From the NCBI RefSeq assembly GCF_020400655.1, contig NZ_JAINRC010000013.1, positions 186,001 to 250,000 of the forward strand: 64,000 bases of DNA. The letters run 5' to 3'. A program made the translations under genes and the position numbers. Position 1 is the first letter of the stretch, and each line of letters begins with the position of its first letter. Below are positions 40,958 through 48,348 of the stretch, in pieces. The DNA comes from Streptomyces spinosus (GTDB lineage: Bacteria; Actinomycetota; Actinomycetes; Streptomycetales; Streptomycetaceae). Under the pieces are notes generated by a model. The model made no database searches. It was not told where the DNA came from and saw only the letters and a list, made by a program, of their open reading frames with translations.

Positions 40958-40993
40958 TTGACGGCCGTCGCCGGGTGCTGCGACGATCACGGC
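40958..40993 (+). promoter_or_regulatory. Putative promoter of the sulfonate operon
   Basis: TTGACG at 40958-40963 is a good -35. The -10 is poorly defined (GC-rich, around 40981-40990). Its position just before the leader peptide makes it the likely operon promoter. Confidence 0.4.
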
Positions 40994-41077
40994 ATGACGA
41001 TGCGACTGGACCTCACGCGGCGACGCCATGTCGACCTCGCGCGCGTCTCCAGTGCCTCCTGTCGCCCCACGGTCTGA
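40994..41077 (+). CDS. Leader peptide of sulfur-responsive type
   Basis: A 27-codon frame whose translation contains TRRRHVDLARVSSASCRPTV at its end. The HVDL block, an Arg-rich start, serine run and a Cys near the end are the marks of the actinobacterial leader peptides that precede sulfur-assimilation genes. Here ssuE- and ssuD-like genes follow. Slow decoding of the Cys codon when cysteine is scarce would be the sensing event in an attenuation mechanism; this is inference from family context. An in-frame ATG two codons later (41000) is an alternative start. Confidence 0.75.
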   Translation: MTMRLDLTRRRHVDLARVSSASCRPTV

Positions 41078-41472
41078 ACCGCGCTTTCCCGCCGGTCCCG
41101 TCGGGCCCTGCCGCGTTCCTGACTCGCCCGCTCTTTCCGCCCTGCCGTAGCCGTCATCCGGCGTGCCCGGAAATCCTGGATTCCCGCCGGGCACTTCCGC
41201 GGCAGGAATTCCGTGGTTCCGTCGTTCCTCGGTTCCCGGCATCCGCGGTTTCCCGGAAGCGCGGTTTCCCGGAAGCGCGGGTTCCCGGAGTCGGGGGTTT
41301 CGCGGAGTGCGCGGGTTCGTGGAGTTCGCCGAGTTCCGCATGCCCGGAACGCCCGCGGAACCCGCCTGCCGGTTCCCCGCCCGGCCTCCGGGCCGGACTC
41401 CGCTCCCTCCGACTTCACCGGGCGCCCGCTCCCGTGCGCGCGTGCCCGGAGCACCCCAGAAACGAGGCACCC
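41078..41472 (+). promoter_or_regulatory. 395-nt leader region with hairpins and tandem repeats
   Basis: There is no gene in this stretch between the leader peptide and ssuE. It contains GGAA/TTCC-rich inverted segments around 41160-41240 and a tandem array at 41245-41327. The 16-bp unit GCGGTTTCCCGGAAGC appears twice exactly (41245-41260, 41261-41276), then in three increasingly degenerate copies. Each unit is partly self-complementary. Many alternative hairpins are possible, fitting an attenuator, but no single terminator/antiterminator pair can be assigned by eye. Confidence 0.5.
41245..41327 (+). repeat. Degenerate 16-17 bp tandem repeats
   Basis: Two identical 16-bp units are followed by GCGGGTTCCCGGAGTC and two looser copies of 17-18 bp. 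The unit contains TTCCCGGAA, itself a palindrome. Confidence 0.7.
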
Positions 41473-42027
41473 ATGGCCACCGTCCTGTCCGTCTCCGGCA
41501 GCCCTTCCGCCTCCTCGCGCACCGGCCGCCTGCTGCGCCACCTGGACCAGCGGCTCACCGCCCAGGGCCACGAGGTGATCCCGCTCGACGTCCGTACCGT
41601 CCCGGCCGAGGCCCTGCTCGGCGCGGACTTCCGGCACCCCGCCATCGTCGAGGCCACCGAACTGTTCTCCCGCGCCGACGGCGTCGTGGTCGGCACCCCC
41701 GTCTACAAGGCCTCGTACTCCGGCGTCCTCAAGGCGCTCCTCGACCTGCTCCCGCAGTACGCGCTCACCGGCAAGACCGTACTGCCCCTCGCCACCGGCG
41801 GCTCCACGGCCCATGTCCTCGCCATCGACTACGCCCTGCGCCCGGTGCTGAACTCCATGGGTGCCGCACACATAGTCCAGGGCTGGTTCACCCTCGACAA
41901 GGACATCACCGTGCGGGAGGACGGCTCGGTGGCGCTCCCGCCCACGACCGCCGAGGCCCTGGGGCACGTGGTGGACCAGTTCGCCGCGGCCCTGGACCGC
42001 ACCCCGCTGCTGGCGGCGGCGAGTTGA
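41473..42027 (+). CDS. ssuE: NADPH-dependent FMN reductase (SsuE-like)
   Basis: A 184-residue flavodoxin-fold reductase supplying FMNH2 to a two-component monooxygenase. The FMN phosphate loop is SGSPSASSRTGRLL (residues ~8-21), and GVVVGTPVYKASYSGVLKAL carries the SsuE-type flavin/tetramer-interface motif. GGSTAHVLAIDYALRPVLNS is likewise typical of SsuE. The ATG follows ACGAGGCACCC. It is followed 124 bp later by an SsuD-like monooxygenase, and preceded by a Cys-type leader peptide, so a role in sulfur scavenging from sulfonates is well supported. Confidence 0.9.
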   Translation: MATVLSVSGSPSASSRTGRLLRHLDQRLTAQGHEVIPLDVRTVPAEALLGADFRHPAIVEATELFSRADGVVVGTPVYKASYSGVLKALLDLLPQYALTGKTVLPLATGGSTAHVLAIDYALRPVLNSMGAAHIVQGWFTLDKDITVREDGSVALPPTTAEALGHVVDQFAAALDRTPLLAAAS

Positions 42028-42151
42028 CGGCCCTGGCCGCCGGGTGCCCGCACCCGCCCCACACCCCACTCCGCACCCCCGGCGAGGCGCACCGCGCCGC
42101 ACCGCTCCACCCGGCCGCCCCGGCACGGCCCGCTCGATCGGAGACCCCCGC

Positions 42152-43291
42152 GTGTCCCTCACCTTCCACTGGTTCCTGCCCACCAACGGGGACAGCCGCC
42201 ATGTCGTGGGCGGCGGCCACGGCACCCCGGCCACGGAGTCCGGGCGCGACCGGCCGCCGACGGTCGCCTACCTGAGCCAGATCGCCCGGGCCGCCGAGGA
42301 CCTGGGTTTCGCCGGTGCGCTGACGCCGACCGGCGCCTGGTGCGAGGACGCGTGGCTGACCACCGCGATGGTCAGCCGGCACACCGAGCGGCTGAAGTTC
42401 CTGGTCGCCTTCCGGCCCGGCTTCGTCTCGCCCACCCTCGCCGCCCAGATGGCGTCCACCTTCCAGCGGCAGAGCGGCGGACGGCTGCTGCTCAACGTCG
42501 TCACCGGCGGCGAGAGCCACGAACAGCGCGCCTACGGTGACTTCCTGGACAAGGACGCCCGCTACCGCCGTACCGGTGAGTTCCTGCAGATCGTCCGAGG
42601 GCTGTGGGAGGGCAGGACGGTCGATCTGCGCGGGGAGCACCTCCGGGTGGAGGAGGCGAGGCTCGCCCGGCTGCCCGACCCGGTCCCCGAGGTGTACTTC
42701 GGGGGTTCCTCGCCCGCCGCCGGACAGGTCGCGGTCCGGCACGCCGACGTGTACCTCACCTGGGGCGAGCCGCCCGCTCAGGTCGCGGCGAAGATCGCCT
42801 GGATCCGGAAGCTCGCCGCGGAGCACGGCCGTAGCCTCCGCTTCGGGATCCGGCTGCACGTCATCACCCGGGACACCTCGGCGCAGGCGTGGGCGGAGGC
42901 GGACCGGCTGCTCGCAGGCTTCGACCCCGAGACCGTACGGGCCGTCCAGTCGGGCCTGGCGCGCAGCGAGTCGGAGGGCCAGCGGCGGATGCTGGCGCTG
43001 CACGGCGGCAGCCGTGACCGCCTGGAGATCCACCCCAACCTCTGGGCCGGCATCGGCCTGGTGCGCGGCGGCGCGGGCACGGCGCTGGTCGGCAGTCACG
43101 AGGAGGTCGCCGAGCGCATCGAGGAGTACCACGCCCTCGGCATCGACGAGTTCGTCCTGTCCGGCTATCCGCACCTGGAGGAGGCGTACTGGTTCGGCGA
43201 GGGCGTCCTGCCCCGGCTCGCCGGCCAAGGGCTGTGGACACACCCTGAGGGCGGGGCCGCCGCCTCGGCGCGGGTGCCGTTGGCGGACTGA
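42152..43291 (+). CDS. ssuD: FMNH2-dependent alkanesulfonate monooxygenase (SsuD-like)
   Basis: A 379-residue luciferase-like TIM-barrel monooxygenase that releases sulfite from alkanesulfonates using FMNH2 and O2. SsuD marks are the opening FHWFLPTNGDSRHVVGG, the substrate-loop Cys in TGAWCEDAWLT, RPGFVSPTLAAQMASTFQR and NVVTGGESHEQRAYGDFLD. The GTG start is preceded by GGAGACC. SsuE upstream supplies reduced flavin. No ABC transporter for sulfonates is in the window. The neighbouring acyl-CoA-dehydrogenase-like flavoprotein is convergent, so it is not in the same transcript. Confidence 0.92.
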   Translation: MSLTFHWFLPTNGDSRHVVGGGHGTPATESGRDRPPTVAYLSQIARAAEDLGFAGALTPTGAWCEDAWLTTAMVSRHTERLKFLVAFRPGFVSPTLAAQMASTFQRQSGGRLLLNVVTGGESHEQRAYGDFLDKDARYRRTGEFLQIVRGLWEGRTVDLRGEHLRVEEARLARLPDPVPEVYFGGSSPAAGQVAVRHADVYLTWGEPPAQVAAKIAWIRKLAAEHGRSLRFGIRLHVITRDTSAQAWAEADRLLAGFDPETVRAVQSGLARSESEGQRRMLALHGGSRDRLEIHPNLWAGIGLVRGGAGTALVGSHEEVAERIEEYHALGIDEFVLSGYPHLEEAYWFGEGVLPRLAGQGLWTHPEGGAAASARVPLAD

Positions 43292-43364
43292 GCGAGCGGC
43301 GGGCGGCCGGAGCGGGGGCGGGGGAGAGAACCGGGGCGCAGGCCGCGGCCTGCCGTCGCTGCTC

Positions 43365-44516
43365 CTACCGGTCCTGCCCACCGGCGGTGGCGGGTGCCCC
43401 GCCGAGCGTCCGCAGATGGGCCGCGCGCGATTCCACGGTCTGTCCCTGCACCAGCAGGAACAGTCCTTCCCGGGCCAGACGCTGGGCGCGGCTCGTCAGG
43501 GCCATCGCACGGCCGCCGCCGGCCACCACCGCGGCGGTGGTGGCCGCGCGCAGCACCTCGTACGCCTCCGCGCGCACGGCCAGCCGTTCCCCGGCCCAGT
43601 CGTCCACGCCTTCCCCGGTGTTGTGCCCTCTCGGCGCCGGCCCGTGCCCAGCCGCCTCGGTGCCCGCCCCGCCCGGCCCCCCGCCCCGCGCCTCCGGGAG
43701 CGGAGCGTCGGCCAGGGCGTAAGCGCGTGCGCGCAGGCCGGTCAGGCGGGAGCGGAGCGGGGTGGCCGTCTCGCCGTCCAGGAGGGACAGCGCCGCCTCC
43801 GCCACGCCGAAGACCGCCGGGCTGGTGGTCAGGGTCTTGACCCGGTCGCCGGCGGCCCACCGGTCGTACGGCGTGCGCAGGGCCACCGCCTCCTCGGGCA
43901 GCCGGAAGCCGTCCAGGTCCAGCGACACCGTGCGCGCGGCGGTGAGCGCCGCCAGCCGCATCGGCGCCGACGCCCGCAGCCCGGGCTGTTCGCGTGCCTC
44001 GGCGAAGGCGAACAGCACCTCGTCGCGGTCCGTCACCCCGGCCAGCAGCATCACGTCGTTCAGGCCCCACCCGGTGTACCAGGGGACGGTGCCGTCGAAC
44101 CGCCAGCCGGTGCCGTCCCGGCGGACCCGCACCGGCCGGCGCGGATACGACCGCAGGTGCGCGTACGCCACCCCGGACAGCAGCTCCCCGCGCGACAGCG
44201 GGCCCAGCAGCCTGTCCCGGACCGCGCGTTCACCGCGTACCAGCGTCTGCACGGGCGTGTGGTGCTGGGTCTGCACGAACCAGGTCGCACAGCACGCGCC
44301 GGACAGGATCTCCGCGGTCTCCCGCAGGACGGCCGGTGGCGCCCCCGCGCCGCCGTACTCCGCGGGCGCGGCCACCCCGAGCAGCCCCGACCGCTTCACC
44401 GCCTCGATGTGGCCCGCGGGAACCCACTCCTGGTCGACCCGTTCGGCCTCGGGGATCAGCAGGTCCGTGGCGAGCCGGCGGGCGCGGACGACGAGCGGGT
44501 GCGAGGAGAGGTCCAT
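43365..44516 (-). CDS. Acyl-CoA dehydrogenase-like flavoprotein (DszC/SfnB type)
   Basis: A 383-residue member of the acyl-CoA dehydrogenase fold, with N-terminal helices (LATDLLIPEAERVDQEWVPA), SGLLGVAAPAEYGGAGAPPA, a beta domain (DGTGWRFDGTVPWYTGWGLN) and a C-terminal helical bundle. The usual catalytic Glu context of fatty-acyl enzymes is not evident. With ssuED next door it better fits the DszC/SfnB/XiaF-like monooxygenase branch, which uses FMNH2/FADH2 and acts in organosulfur metabolism. A Gly/Pro-rich insertion (GGGPGGAGTEAAGHGPAPRG) in the C-terminal half is odd. Function in sulfur use is inferred. Confidence 0.7.
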   Translation of the reverse strand: MDLSSHPLVVRARRLATDLLIPEAERVDQEWVPAGHIEAVKRSGLLGVAAPAEYGGAGAPPAVLRETAEILSGACCATWFVQTQHHTPVQTLVRGERAVRDRLLGPLSRGELLSGVAYAHLRSYPRRPVRVRRDGTGWRFDGTVPWYTGWGLNDVMLLAGVTDRDEVLFAFAEAREQPGLRASAPMRLAALTAARTVSLDLDGFRLPEEAVALRTPYDRWAAGDRVKTLTTSPAVFGVAEAALSLLDGETATPLRSRLTGLRARAYALADAPLPEARGGGPGGAGTEAAGHGPAPRGHNTGEGVDDWAGERLAVRAEAYEVLRAATTAAVVAGGGRAMALTSRAQRLAREGLFLLVQGQTVESRAAHLRTLGGAPATAGGQDR

Positions 44517-44653
44517 GCGGGGGATTCTTCCGCTGTTCCGGCGCTCCGGAGATTTTTTCCGCGACCGTGGCGCGCGGTGTCGATCCGGGACCCGGCCGTT
44601 CGTGTAGGAGGTGACACACAGCCCGCCACGGGCCCGACGCCTTGGAGGACGTC

Positions 44654-45004
44654 ATGAAGCACTACCTGCTCAGCGTGGTCCAGCCGGCCGGTGCGACCCC
44701 GCCCGGTCCCGAAGCCCTCGCCACGATCATGCGCAACGTCGAGGCCTTCAACGACGAGCTGCGCACCGCGGGCGCCTGGGTCTTCGCCGGTGGCCTGCAC
44801 GGTCCGGAGACCGCGACCATGCTCCGTCCCCAGGACGGTGACGTGCTCGTCACCGACGGCCCGTACGCCGAGGGCAAGGAGTACCTGGGCGGTCTGTGCC
44901 TCATCCGGGCCGCCGACTCGGACGAGGCCCTGGACTGGGGCCGCAAGGCGGCCCTCGCGACCACTCTGCCCATCGAGGTACGGCCCTTCGTGGACCAGCA
45001 CTGA
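44654..45004 (+). CDS. YciI/DGPF-type protein
   Basis: A 116-residue protein of the YCII-related/DGPF fold: MKHYLLSVVQPAGATPPGPE, AWVFAGGLHGPETATMLRPQ, LVTDGPYAEGKEYLGGLCLI (the VTDGPF-like signature) and a C-terminal IEVRPF. In actinobacteria this protein is nearly always followed by an ECF sigma factor gene with a long C-terminal domain. Here only fragments of such a gene are found downstream. The ATG follows TTGGAGGAC. Confidence 0.87.
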   Translation: MKHYLLSVVQPAGATPPGPEALATIMRNVEAFNDELRTAGAWVFAGGLHGPETATMLRPQDGDVLVTDGPYAEGKEYLGGLCLIRAADSDEALDWGRKAALATTLPIEVRPFVDQH

Positions 45005-45013
45005 GGCCGGAGC

Positions 45014-45228
45014 GGCACCGATGGCCGAGACCGGGGCCGGCGGCGGCCCTGGAGCTGCTCGTCGCGCTGGACCCCGGCCGGTACCACGTGCCGAACGTCG
45101 TCGTGCTGCGCCGACCGGGCCGGAGTGCCGAGGCGGCGGCGGAGTACGGCCACGCCGCCGGCCCGGCGCCGAGCGCGCGTACCTGGTGCCGCGAGGACGG
45201 GAGACGGAGGGACCTGAGGCACCCTTGA
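45014..45228 (+). pseudogene. Remnant of an ECF sigma factor (SigJ/YlaC-like, YciI partner) C-terminal region
   Basis: In one frame the sequence encodes LELLVALDPGRYHVPNVVVL and RRPGRSAEAAAEYGHAAGPA. These resemble the C-terminal region of the ECF sigma factors encoded beside YciI, where I recall phrases like 'ALDPSP...LGGYHLLHAVRADLLRRLGR' in shorter pieces, followed by 'TAEAAAAYRRAL'. The match then continues in another frame (AERAYLVPRGRETEG), indicating a frameshift. No start, sigma domain 2 or 4 remains. It is interpreted as a deletion-decayed gene. Confidence 0.6.
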
Positions 45229-45243
45229 CTGGTACAGACCAAT
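45228..45243 (+). promoter_or_regulatory. DasR-type (dre-like) site in a promoter
   Basis: ACTGGTACAGACCAAT matches the dre consensus ACTGGTCTAGACCACT (recalled) at 13 of 16 positions. It overlaps a promoter-like arrangement TTGACT (45225-45230), a 17-bp spacer and TTAAGT (45248-45253), as in chitinase promoters of Streptomyces. Confidence 0.6.
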
Positions 45244-45271
45244 GGGGTTAAGTGTCCGCAACCCCCCGCCG

Positions 45272-45300
45272 CGGCCGCCCCCACCTCGTGGGTGCGGCCG
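45272..45300 (+). terminator. Hairpin between the dre-type promoter and the AKR gene
   Basis: CGGCCGCCCCCAC (45272-45284) pairs with 45288-45300 in 12 of 13 positions around a CTC loop. It would stall or terminate transcripts from the dre-type promoter before the reductase gene. Confidence 0.6.
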
Positions 45301-45371
45301 TGTCACACCGGGAGGAGCCGGTCCCCGGTCGGGCGCCGCGTCGCCGCGGTGCCGTGTGCGAGACTCCGCCG

Positions 45372-46280
45372 ATGACTCCCGACGACATGATCACCGCGGA
45401 CGCGTCCGGCACCTGGGAACTCGGCGACCTGCCCGTCCACCGCATCGGCTTCGGCACCATGCGGCTGACGGGCAGCGCCGCCTTCCACCACGGCACCCCG
45501 AGCGACCGGGACCGGTCCCTCGCCGTCCTGCGCACGGCGGTCGAACTGGGCGTGAACCACATCGACACGGCGGCCTTCTACTTCTCGTCGCTGCGTTCCG
45601 CCAACGAACTCGTCAACACCGCGCTGTCCCCGTACCCCGACGACCTCGTCATCGCCGCCAAGGTCGGCCCCTACCGCGACTACCACGGCGAGTGGGGCAC
45701 CTCCGCCCGGCCCGACCAGCTGCGCGGGCACGTCGAGGAGAACCTGCGCCAGCTCGGGCGGGACCACCTCGACCTGGTCTATCTGCGCCGGATGCGCCAG
45801 GACTCCATCGCCGAGCACTTCGGCGCCCTCGCCGAGCTGCGCGAGGCCGGCCTGGTCCGGCACCTCGGGATCTCCTGCGTCGAACCCCGGCACCTCGCCG
45901 AGGCGCTTGGGATCGCGCCGGTGGTGTCCGTGCAGAACCGGTACGCGGTGGACCGGCCCGACCCCGTGGACGACGAGGTGCTGCGGCTGTGCGGCGAGCA
46001 CGGCATCGCCTTCGTCCCCTTCTACGCCGTGGCCGGACGGACCGGGGAGCGCGGTGCGACGACCGCTCACGACGACGCGGTGCTCTCCGCCGCCCGGGCC
46101 CACGGCGTGAGCCCGGCACAGGTCCGCATCGCCTGGACCCTGCACCAGGGACCGCACGTCCTCGCCATCCCCGGCACCGGCAACCCGGACCACCTGGCCG
46201 AGAACGTCGCCGCCGGTGCGCTGCGCCTGACGGAGGAGGAGCTGACCCGGCTCGGCCGGGCCCGGGCGCAGGCGGGCTGA
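45372..46280 (+). CDS. Aldo/keto reductase
   Basis: A 302-residue NADPH-dependent oxidoreductase with the AKR (beta/alpha)8 pattern: IGFGTMRLTGSAAFHHGTPS, GVNHIDTAAFYFSS (catalytic Asp and Tyr region), IAAKVGPYRD (catalytic Lys), LDLVYLRRM with Arg replacing the usual active-site His region, GISCVEPRHLAEAL and IPGTGNPDHLAENVAAGALR for cofactor binding. It resembles the YajO/PdxI-like group in length. The ATG at 45372 is chosen; ATG at 45387 is possible. Upstream lie a dre-type site and a hairpin, so its true promoter is unclear. Confidence 0.85.
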   Translation: MTPDDMITADASGTWELGDLPVHRIGFGTMRLTGSAAFHHGTPSDRDRSLAVLRTAVELGVNHIDTAAFYFSSLRSANELVNTALSPYPDDLVIAAKVGPYRDYHGEWGTSARPDQLRGHVEENLRQLGRDHLDLVYLRRMRQDSIAEHFGALAELREAGLVRHLGISCVEPRHLAEALGIAPVVSVQNRYAVDRPDPVDDEVLRLCGEHGIAFVPFYAVAGRTGERGATTAHDDAVLSAARAHGVSPAQVRIAWTLHQGPHVLAIPGTGNPDHLAENVAAGALRLTEEELTRLGRARAQAG

Positions 46281-46473
46281 CAGCGCAGGCGGACCGGCCG
46301 CGCGCGGGCCGGCTGACCGAGGGCGGGTGTCACACGCCGAACGGGCCGGTCGCGCGCGGTGGGCGCCCGGACGCCCGACCGTGACGGACCGCGGCCGGGA
46401 CCGGTACCGGGCTGACTACGATGGCACGGACGCGCGCTGGACCGCGCACGAAGACGACCGCATACGAGGACGG

Positions 46474-46869
46474 GTGAAGAACCTCGCCATGACCGACGCC
46501 AAGGACGAACGCCGGCCGGCCGGCGAGCTCGAAGCGAGCGTCCTGGCCGCGCTCTGGGCCGCCGGCGCGCCCCAGACGCCCGGCCAGGTCCAGTCCAGCC
46601 TGGGCGCGGACCTCGCCCGTACGACGGTGACGACGATCCTCACCCGCCTGCACGACAAGGGCGTCGTCCACCGGCGGCGCCAGGGCCGCGGGTACGCCTA
46701 CTTCCCCGCCCGGGACGTCCAGGACGCCCACGGCCTCACCGCCCGGCGGATGCACAGCGAACTGGACCGGGACAGCGACCGCGAGACGGTCCTCGCCCGC
46801 TTCGTCGCCCAGCTGAGCCCGGACGACGAACGCATCCTGCGCGACCTGCTCGAATCCGACGGCCGATGA
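46474..46869 (+). CDS. BlaI/MecI-family repressor
   Basis: A 131-residue winged-helix repressor: LEASVLAALWAAGAPQTPGQ, LARTTVTTILTRLHDKGVVH (recognition helix) and RRRQGRGYAYFPARDVQDAH. The C-terminal dimerisation helices end with ERILRDLLESDGR. Its stop overlaps the start of an M56 metallopeptidase (ATGA), the classical BlaI-BlaR1 type pairing. The GTG with GAGGA is chosen; an ATG five codons later is also possible. It is expected to repress its own operon until proteolysed. Confidence 0.88.
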   Translation: MKNLAMTDAKDERRPAGELEASVLAALWAAGAPQTPGQVQSSLGADLARTTVTTILTRLHDKGVVHRRRQGRGYAYFPARDVQDAHGLTARRMHSELDRDSDRETVLARFVAQLSPDDERILRDLLESDGR

Positions 46870-47789
46870 CCGCCCTCCTCCTGCTGCCCCTGCTGCTGCC
46901 GTGCGCCCTGCCGCCCCTGGCCCGCCGGGCCCTGGACCGGCTGGCCCCGGCCGCCGCGCTGTGGTCCGTCACGGGCTGCGCGGTGCTCCTCGCCGGCTGT
47001 TCGACGCTGGCACTCGGCATGTCCGTCCTGACCGGGCTGCTGAAGCTGCCGCTCTTCGCCGCGCTCGGCGAGCTGGTCCGTCCGCTGCGCACCGCCTCCG
47101 ACGCCCTCGTCGTCCCGGCCGCCGTCGCCTCGGCCTGCGCGCTGGCCGGGTGCGGCTGGAGCCTCGGCCGCGCGGTGCTGGACCAGGCCCGTGCCTTCCG
47201 GGCGGCCCGGGCGGAGGCCGCGTGCGGAGCCGTCGCCGGCGACCTGTGCGTGATCGACTCGTCCCGGCCCGACGCCTACGCCCTGCCGGGCCGCCCGCAC
47301 CGGGTCGTCGTCACCACGGCGATGCTGCGCAGCCTGGACGGTCCGGAGCGGGAGGCGCTGCTGGCCCACGAGCGGGCGCACACCGCGGGCGGCCACCACT
47401 ACGCCCTCGCCGCCGCCGAACTGGCGGCGCGCTGCCACCCGGCGCTGCGGCCGGTCCGCGCGACGATCCGGCTGGCCGCCGAGCGCGCCGCCGACGAGGC
47501 CGCCGCCGTCTCGGTCGGCGACCGGCGCCTGACCGCCCGCGCCATCGCCCGCGCCGCCCTCGCCGGACAGGCCGCCCGGTCCGTACGCCCCGGCATCGCC
47601 CCCGGCGCGGCCACCGGTCCCGTCCCCCAACGCGTCCAGGCCCTGCTGACCGCCCCGGGCGCCCGCACGGCCCGCGCGGTCTCCGCGCTCCTCATCGCCT
47701 GCACCGCCCTGTCCTGCGTGGCCTCGGCCACCGCGACGGCCGACGTCCACCACCGCGTGGAGGTCGCCCAGGGCGAGGAGAGCCCCTGA
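46866..47789 (+). CDS. M56-family membrane metallopeptidase (BlaR1-like, no sensor domain)
   Basis: A 307-residue membrane protease with hydrophobic segments near residues 1-30, 38-60, 80-105 and 275-295. The zinc motif HExxH appears as LLAHERAHTAGGHHYALAAA, with a downstream AAERAADEAAA as third-ligand region. Unlike BlaR1 it has no penicillin-binding sensor domain, which is normal for the short actinobacterial M56 proteins. Paired and translationally coupled with a BlaI repressor, it presumably cleaves or triggers release of that repressor in response to envelope stress. Confidence 0.86.
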   Translation: MTALLLLPLLLPCALPPLARRALDRLAPAAALWSVTGCAVLLAGCSTLALGMSVLTGLLKLPLFAALGELVRPLRTASDALVVPAAVASACALAGCGWSLGRAVLDQARAFRAARAEAACGAVAGDLCVIDSSRPDAYALPGRPHRVVVTTAMLRSLDGPEREALLAHERAHTAGGHHYALAAAELAARCHPALRPVRATIRLAAERAADEAAAVSVGDRRLTARAIARAALAGQAARSVRPGIAPGAATGPVPQRVQALLTAPGARTARAVSALLIACTALSCVASATATADVHHRVEVAQGEESP

Positions 47790-47861
47790 CCCGAGGCACG
47801 GGTGGCGGTCCGTGGTCCCGCGTCCGGTCGCAACGCGCGTAGACCGAGACTGGCGTCGCGA

Positions 47862-47879
47862 AGGTTTTACGTATAACCT
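47862..47879. promoter_or_regulatory. Palindromic operator candidate before the VOC gene
   Basis: AGGTTTTACGTATAACCT is an 18-bp palindrome broken at one pair, with a TATAAC hexamer in it that could be the -10. It ends 32 bp before the start codon at 47912. The regulator is unknown; MerR-, ArsR- or MarR-type proteins use such sites. Confidence 0.6.
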
Positions 47880-47911
47880 CACCGGCTAACCACCCCCTCC
47901 GGAAGGTCGCC

Positions 47912-48301
47912 ATGCGTCGCGTCGCCCTTGTCACCCTCGTCGTGCACGACTACGACGAGGCCGTCCGCTTCTACACCGAAGCCCTCGGGTTCCGGCTCGT
48001 GGAGGACGCCCCGCGCCCCGACGGCTCGCGCTGGGTCGTCGTGGAGCCGGGGGGCGACGGACCCGGACTGGTGCTGGCCCGTGCGAAGGACGACGCGCAG
48101 CGGGCCCGCGTCGGCGACCAGACCGGCGGGCGCGTCGGCTTCTTCCTGCACACCGACGACTTCGCCCGCGACCACGCCCGGATGACCGCCGCCGGCGTGA
48201 CCTTCCTGGAGGAGCCGCGCCACGAGCCGTACGGCACGGTCGCCGTCTTCCAGGACCTGTACGGCAACCGCTGGGACCTGCTCCAGCCCGCCGGCCACTG
48301 A
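47912..48301 (+). CDS. VOC-family (glyoxalase/dioxygenase fold) protein
   Basis: A 129-residue single-chain VOC protein: VALVTLVVHDYDEAVRFYTE, ALGFRLVEDAPRPDGSRWVV, VGFFLHTDDFARDHARMTAA, FQDLYGNRWDLLQP. The His/Glu metal ligands of glyoxalase-type enzymes are partly present (H in LVVHDYD, H in FLHTDD). A role in resistance or detoxification is typical but the substrate is unknown. SD CGGAAGG; the near-palindrome upstream suggests regulated expression. Confidence 0.85.
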   Translation: MRRVALVTLVVHDYDEAVRFYTEALGFRLVEDAPRPDGSRWVVVEPGGDGPGLVLARAKDDAQRARVGDQTGGRVGFFLHTDDFARDHARMTAAGVTFLEEPRHEPYGTVAVFQDLYGNRWDLLQPAGH

Positions 48302-48348
48302 CCCGCCACCGCACCACCTGCCCCAGGACCCGAGGAAACGAAACGCCC

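Noticed and set aside
37920..40961. 1013-codon plus-strand frame across photolyase and SDR genes
   Set aside because: It runs antisense through two well-identified genes and encodes composition-driven sequence only.
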